DNA of 9,120 nt from Elusimicrobiota bacterium (GTDB lineage Bacteria > Elusimicrobiota > Elusimicrobia > UBA1565 > UBA9628). Below the pieces are notes generated by a model. That model had not been told where the DNA came from. It worked only from the letters and a program-made list of their open reading frames with translations, and searched no databases. Every line of letters begins with the position of its first letter. Position 1 is the first letter of the stretch. The stretch is taken from assembly GCA_028717525.1 (NCBI GenBank), contig JAQUNT010000058.1, forward strand, positions 1 to 9,120, in the 5' to 3' direction. The position numbers and the translations under genes are program-made. This document shows positions 6,280 to 9,120 of this stretch, piece after piece.

Positions 6280-7182
6280 TCAATTTGGGAGGGTTGCGCG
6301 AGCGGGCTCGGTGGCGCGCGGCACGGCGAAGGTCTCGGAGGGCTGCGGGGCCGGCGCGGGCCGCGCAAGCTGGAAAGATCCGGGCAGCTGTCCCACTCCG
6401 ACCAAGGCTCCGGCGAGGGTGTCGTTCGACGCGATGAGGTCGTGCAGCAGGGCGATGGCTCCGGCCTGTCTGACCGCGTCGCCTCTGAGCGGCTGCAGCG
6501 CTGTGCGGCCGCGCGCGTCGATGAACTCCAGCTGGTTGCCCGCGGGCTCTATCATGCTGCCTTCGGTGCGCCAGATGATGAGGCGCTCCTTGACCAAGGC
6601 GGTGTGCGCCGGGCCGGGGGCCGCGACTCCGGAGGCGATGAACTTCTCCGCCACGGGCTCCTGCGGGGCGTCCGCGCCCGCCTCGAGGACGGCGGCCCAG
6701 GCGGCCGCGGCCTGGCGGCCGTCGGCCACGAGCATGATGCGGGCCCGGGCCTGGCGGGCCTTGGCGAGGGCCATGGCCAGGGCTTTCCGGCGTTTGCGGC
6801 CCTCAGCGGGCCAGGCGAGGCCCTGCTCGTGCCAGTCGCAGACGAGGCGGTCCTTGCCGAAGAGGTCGTCGAGCTTCTTTTCGTGCTTGGCCTTGAGGCT
6901 GGCGCGCCTGAGCACGGAGGTGAGCGGCCACCAGGGGGGCCGGCGGTCGGGTGGATCGAACCATCCGGCATCGGGCTCGCCGGTGACGAAGATGCGCAGG
7001 ACGCGGTCCGCGGCCGGGGTGTCGGCTTCGTCCCAGGAGGCGATGAGCGCGTCGAGGCCGCGCTCGAGGGCCTCGCGCTGGGCGGCTTGGGCGGCGGTAT
7101 CGCGCTCGATGAGGCGGTAGACGCCTGCGCCGGCGAGCGCGGCGAGGCAGACGTTGAACGCCAGGTAGAGCGGGGACCTCAG
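6280..7182 (-). CDS. Membrane-anchored protein of unknown function, apparent CTG start
   Basis: I do not recognise the family. The frame stays open from a stop near 7221 down to TGA at 6280-6282, but contains no ATG, GTG or TTG before a GTG at 6915. Starting at that GTG would give 211 residues and discard a good N-terminal half. Starting at CTG 7182, seven bases after the stop of the upstream gene, gives 300 residues. Residues 5-23 form a single hydrophobic segment (L-Y-L-A-F-N-V-C-L-A-A-L-A) followed by a charged, Ala/Glu/Arg-rich helix that may be a coiled coil (24-60). Then come a W-rich patch (D-R-R-P-P-W-W-P at 79-86), a basic helix (98-112), an I-M-L-V-A-D-G-R strand (149-156), a mixed domain and an Ala/Pro-rich tail (273-300). 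The layout suggests an inner-membrane anchor with a globular domain outside the cytoplasm. It sits between the KTSC-like gene and ndk. A sequencing frameshift near the start is the main alternative to a CTG start. Confidence 0.62.
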   Translation of the reverse strand: MRSPLYLAFNVCLAALAGAGVYRLIERDTAAQAAQREALERGLDALIASWDEADTPAADRVLRIFVTGEPDAGWFDPPDRRPPWWPLTSVLRRASLKAKHEKKLDDLFGKDRLVCDWHEQGLAWPAEGRKRRKALAMALAKARQARARIMLVADGRQAAAAWAAVLEAGADAPQEPVAEKFIASGVAAPGPAHTALVKERLIIWRTEGSMIEPAGNQLEFIDARGRTALQPLRGDAVRQAGAIALLHDLIASNDTLAGALVGVGQLPGSFQLARPAPAPQPSETFAVPRATEPARATLPN

Positions 7183-7189
7183 GGTCTGG

Positions 7190-7444
7190 CTATCTGACCT
7201 TGCGGGCGAAGCGGTCCTTCAGGTTGGCTTCTATGAAGGTTCCCAATCCTTTGCCGGCCACGGCCAGCTGCTTCATCTTGCTGATGTTCTCGGGGGAGCA
7301 GGTCTGGTTGTTGTAGATGAAGACGGACTGGTCGGCGAATCGGACCGTCATGGCGTCCTTCGCGATGTGGTAGCGGAGAACCTTTGACTTGCCGCCGAGG
7401 TTCTTGTAGCGGAGCATGATCTTGGGCCTTTTCGGGGTTTGCAT
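7190..7444 (-). CDS. Small KTSC-like protein, unknown function
   Basis: An 84-residue basic protein, first gene of the operon. After a Lys/Arg-rich start (M-Q-T-P-K-R-P-K) come two beta-type stretches, M-T-V-R-F-A-D-Q-S-V-F-I-Y-N (32-45), then a helix with I-S-K-M-K-Q-L-A near 54-61, A-G-K-G-L-G-T-F-I near 63-71 and a basic end. The order 'strand, G/D-Q-S-V-x-x-Y, helix, G-L-x-x-F-I' resembles the small KTSC-like domains linked to nucleic-acid or stress functions, but the KTSC letters themselves are absent, so this is only a resemblance. Three in-frame starts exist: TTG 7480, ATG 7462 and ATG 7444. I choose 7444 because a CATAAT box (7456-7451) lies six bases before it with TTGGCG (7480-7475) at 18-base spacing; the longer forms would put the promoter inside the gene. 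No Shine-Dalgarno is seen. Confidence 0.7.
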   Translation of the reverse strand: MQTPKRPKIMLRYKNLGGKSKVLRYHIAKDAMTVRFADQSVFIYNNQTCSPENISKMKQLAVAGKGLGTFIEANLKDRFARKVR

Positions 7445-7539
7445 GCCAGCATTATGCGACATCCGGGAGGGGTTCGCCAAGTCGAGGCGTTGTCAAAGCC
7501 GTCCGGTATAGTATGATTGTGGCAGGAGCGGCCTTTCCC
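7445..7539. promoter_or_regulatory. Compact divergent promoter for the operon (-) and the 7540 gene (+)
   Basis: Plus strand: TTGTCA (7490-7495), 16 bases, TATGAT (7512-7517), the best promoter in the window, with expected transcription start near 7523-7525. An AGGAG at 7524-7528 lies at the very 5' end of such a message, about 11 bases before ATG 7540. Minus strand: TTGGCG (7480-7475), 18 bases, CATAAT (7456-7451), six bases before ATG 7444. The two -35 boxes are only nine bases apart, so the two promoters could compete or share a regulator. Confidence 0.6.
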
Positions 7540-8337
7540 ATGGCTGAACAGGAGATCCGATACGCGGTCCTCTTGCGCAAGCCGGAACAGCTTGCTTTCC
7601 CGGCCTTGGCCGAAATCCTGGCGCGCCGCCGCGGCTGTCCGACCTTGGACGCGATGGCCTCCGCGCGCTCCTGCTGGGGCATCCTGGAACAGGACCGCGA
7701 AGAAGCCGCGGCCAAGGACTTGGCCGCGGCCTTGACCGCGGCCGGGCTGGAGGCTCTGGCCTTGCCTCAGAACCTGCTGGAGGAACTGCCCGCGGCGCAG
7801 GCCGCGGCCAAGGCGGACCTGGACCAGCGGGTCTTCTTCTCCGACTCGGGAGAGGCCCTGCCCGCCGCCGCTCCGGTTCTCTTGTGCGCCGCGATCATCA
7901 AGCGCACGGTGACCCAGACCATCAAGGTCCAGAAGGACATCGGCCTGGCGCAGAAGGCCCTGCAGGTGGGCCTGATCATGGCTTCGGGCCTGCCCATCAG
8001 GACCGCGAGCATGAGGAAGGAGGAGGGGAAGGTCGTGGCCAGCACCGAGCTGCGGGGCCTCCTGGACCTCGTCTTCGTCGAGCCGGACCGGCGCCTGCGC
8101 GTGGTCTCGGACGACTTCGACTACTCCTGCCTGAAGGATAAGAAGACCTTCGACAGCCTGAGCAATTTCCGCCTGCTGGCCCGGAGGCTGGCCGGGTTCT
8201 GGCCCGAGGCCGGCCGCAGCCGCGGACTGCGCTTCATCCTGGAGAACCAGCCCCAGCGGGAAATGGGCTACGAGTCTCCGGTGGACCTGGAGCGCGAGAG
8301 CCGCTGGCTGCTCACCCTCAAGGCCCTGCGCGTCTAG
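7540..8337 (+). CDS. Conserved-looking cytoplasmic protein of unknown function
   Basis: A 265-residue protein from ATG 7540. A start at 7513 is open but overlaps the TATGAT box, so it is unlikely. There is no signal peptide or membrane segment. The N-terminal part (about 1-95) is an alpha/beta module: Y-A-V-L-L-R-K-P, then A-L-A-E-I-L-A-R-R-R-G-C-P-T-L-D-A, W-G-I-L-E, and a long Ala/Leu helix ending E-E-L-P-A. The middle (about 115-165) has hydrophobic strands and an Ile/Lys-rich stretch. The C-terminal part has features that look strongly constrained: D-D-F-D-Y-S-C-L-K-D-K-K-T, S-L-S-N-F-R-L-L, S-R-G-L-R-F-I-L and E-R-E-S-R-W-L-L-T-L near the end. I associate this type of C-terminus with uncharacterised proteins of environmental phyla but cannot name a domain. 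It is a single-gene unit, divergent from the operon and convergent with the ABC gene, 14 bases apart. Confidence 0.78.
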   Translation: MAEQEIRYAVLLRKPEQLAFPALAEILARRRGCPTLDAMASARSCWGILEQDREEAAAKDLAAALTAAGLEALALPQNLLEELPAAQAAAKADLDQRVFFSDSGEALPAAAPVLLCAAIIKRTVTQTIKVQKDIGLAQKALQVGLIMASGLPIRTASMRKEEGKVVASTELRGLLDLVFVEPDRRLRVVSDDFDYSCLKDKKTFDSLSNFRLLARRLAGFWPEAGRSRGLRFILENQPQREMGYESPVDLERESRWLLTLKALRV

Positions 8338-8351
8338 CTCTCCACTGGCAT

Positions 8352-9120
8352 TCAGACGTACTGCCGGCTGAGCAGTTCGCCCACGGCAGGGTCCATCTGC
8401 TCCTTGCGGCGCACCTCGTTGAAGAGCGCCCAGAGCTCGTCGGCCTGCAGGCGCCGCTTCTCCTCGCGGCTCAGGTCATAGACCACCCGGCCCCGGTGCA
8501 TCATGATGAGCCGGTCGCCGAGGCTGACCGCTTGCGCCAGGGAGTGGGTCACCATCAAAGCGGTCAGCCCCCCGTCGCGGATGAGCCTCTCGGTCAGGCC
8601 TATCACGAGCTGGGCCGTCTTGGGGTCCAAGGCCGCGGTATGCTCGTCGAGCAAAAGCAGGCTGGGCTTGCGCCAAGTCGCCATGAGCAGGGTCAAGGCT
8701 TGGCGCTGGCCTCCGGAGAGCGCGCCGACCGGGCTGTCCAGCCGGTCTTCCAGGCCCATCTTCAGGGACTTGACCCTTTCCCTGAACTCCTTCAGCGCCC
8801 CGCGCGACACGGCCCGGTCCAGGCCCCGCGGCAGGCCGCGGCGCGAGGCCAAGGCCAGGTTCTCGGCCACGGACATGCCCGGGGCCGTCCCGGTGAACGG
8901 GTTCTGGAACACCCGGCCCATGAGCCGCGCCCTGTGGTGCTCGGGCCAGGAGGAGAGGTCCCGGCCGTCCAGGACCACGCGGCCTTCGTCCAAGGGGAAG
9001 GTCCCGGCCAAGGCGTTGAGCAAGGTGGATTTGCCCGAGCCGTTGGTGCCCAGGACCACGAGATGCTCCGCGTCGGCCATGCGCAGGCTCACCCCGTCGA
9101 GGGCCTTGGTCTCGTCCGGT
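8352..9120 (-). CDS. ABC transporter ATP-binding protein, COG1101 / TrpX-system type (5' end off the window)
   Basis: The gene enters from the right edge. A GTG at 9092 is not the start, because the upstream codons continue the usual strand (A-L-D-G-V-S-L). It is a cytoplasmic ATPase that powers an importer. Counting from the first visible residue: Walker A G-T-N-G-S-G-K-S-T (24-32), Q-loop V-F-Q-N-P (Gln72), signature L-S-G-G-Q (134-138), Walker B L-L-L-L-D-E (154-159) and H-loop His192. Details such as R-A-R-L-M-G-R-V-F-Q, G-L-E-D-R-L, L-T-L-L-M-A-T, D-E-H-T-A-A-L-D-P-K-T, and R-L-I-M-M-H-R-G-R-V-V-Y-D match the subgroup that pairs with TrpX-like binding proteins and TrpY-like permeases for amino-acid-type substrates. 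A short C-terminal extension (R-K-E-Q-M-D to R-Q-Y-V) follows. Partner genes would lie to the right, upstream of this gene. The substrate is not known. Confidence 0.9.
   Translation of the reverse strand, partial: PDETKALDGVSLRMADAEHLVVLGTNGSGKSTLLNALAGTFPLDEGRVVLDGRDLSSWPEHHRARLMGRVFQNPFTGTAPGMSVAENLALASRRGLPRGLDRAVSRGALKEFRERVKSLKMGLEDRLDSPVGALSGGQRQALTLLMATWRKPSLLLLDEHTAALDPKTAQLVIGLTERLIRDGGLTALMVTHSLAQAVSLGDRLIMMHRGRVVYDLSREEKRRLQADELWALFNEVRRKEQMDPAVGELLSRQYV

Noticed and set aside
7491..7496. Perfect TTGACA on the minus strand as the -35 box of the operon promoter.
   Set aside because: It is 34 bases from the CATAAT box and no -10 lies at normal spacing; the TTGGCG at 7480-7475 has correct spacing. 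The same bases serve the plus-strand TTGTCA.
9090..9092. GTG at 9092 as the start of the ABC ATPase.
   Set aside because: In-frame codons upstream give the conserved first beta strand (A-L-D-G-V-S-L), so the gene begins outside the window.

Overview
The window is 9,120 bases of GC-rich bacterial DNA, densely coded on both strands, with no intergenic gap over about 130 bases. The organism is a diderm: several products carry signal peptides, and two look like small outer-membrane beta-barrels, one ending in the C-terminal phenylalanine typical of barrel proteins. An S46 peptidase, a minimal YciH/SUI1 protein, a TrpX-system-type ABC ATPase and many unrecognised secreted proteins fit an under-studied environmental phylum. 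A GC-rich Elusimicrobiota-like lineage is my low-confidence guess. There is no rRNA, tRNA, CRISPR array, insertion sequence or phage gene.

Layout from left to right. (1) Minus strand: the start of an S46-family peptidase (1-291), then a REP-like palindrome (312-354), then a small YciH/SUI1 factor (359-610). (2) Plus strand: a short secreted or outer-membrane protein (660-1118), converging on a minus-strand secreted protein of unknown function (1138-1977). (3) Plus strand: a probable outer-membrane barrel protein (2107-3006), whose stop codon is shared, as a CTAG overlap, with the end of a long minus-strand operon. (4) That operon reads 7444 to 3003 and has six genes: a small KTSC-like protein, a membrane-anchored unknown with no ordinary start codon, nucleoside diphosphate kinase (ndk), an exported alpha/beta hydrolase with Asp in the nucleophile position, MurNAc-6-phosphate etherase (murQ) and an esterase-D-type hydrolase. 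Junctions are +7, +13, -4, +1 and 0 bases, so translational coupling is likely. (5) Divergent from the operon is a plus-strand protein of unknown function (7540-8337). It converges on a minus-strand ABC ATPase (8352 to beyond the right edge) of the COG1101 type that works with TrpX/TrpY-like partners.

Functionally, murQ is the clearest metabolic anchor (peptidoglycan recycling), fused into one transcription unit with nucleotide metabolism (ndk) and two hydrolases of unknown substrate. The most interesting signals are: the Ser-to-Asp change in the exported hydrolase; a gene that seems to need a CTG start; and a recurring arrangement in which a -10-like hexamer sits only 6-9 bases before the start codon, usually without a Shine-Dalgarno sequence, suggesting leaderless mRNAs as in Deinococcus-type genomes. 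I see no convincing defence or mobile system.
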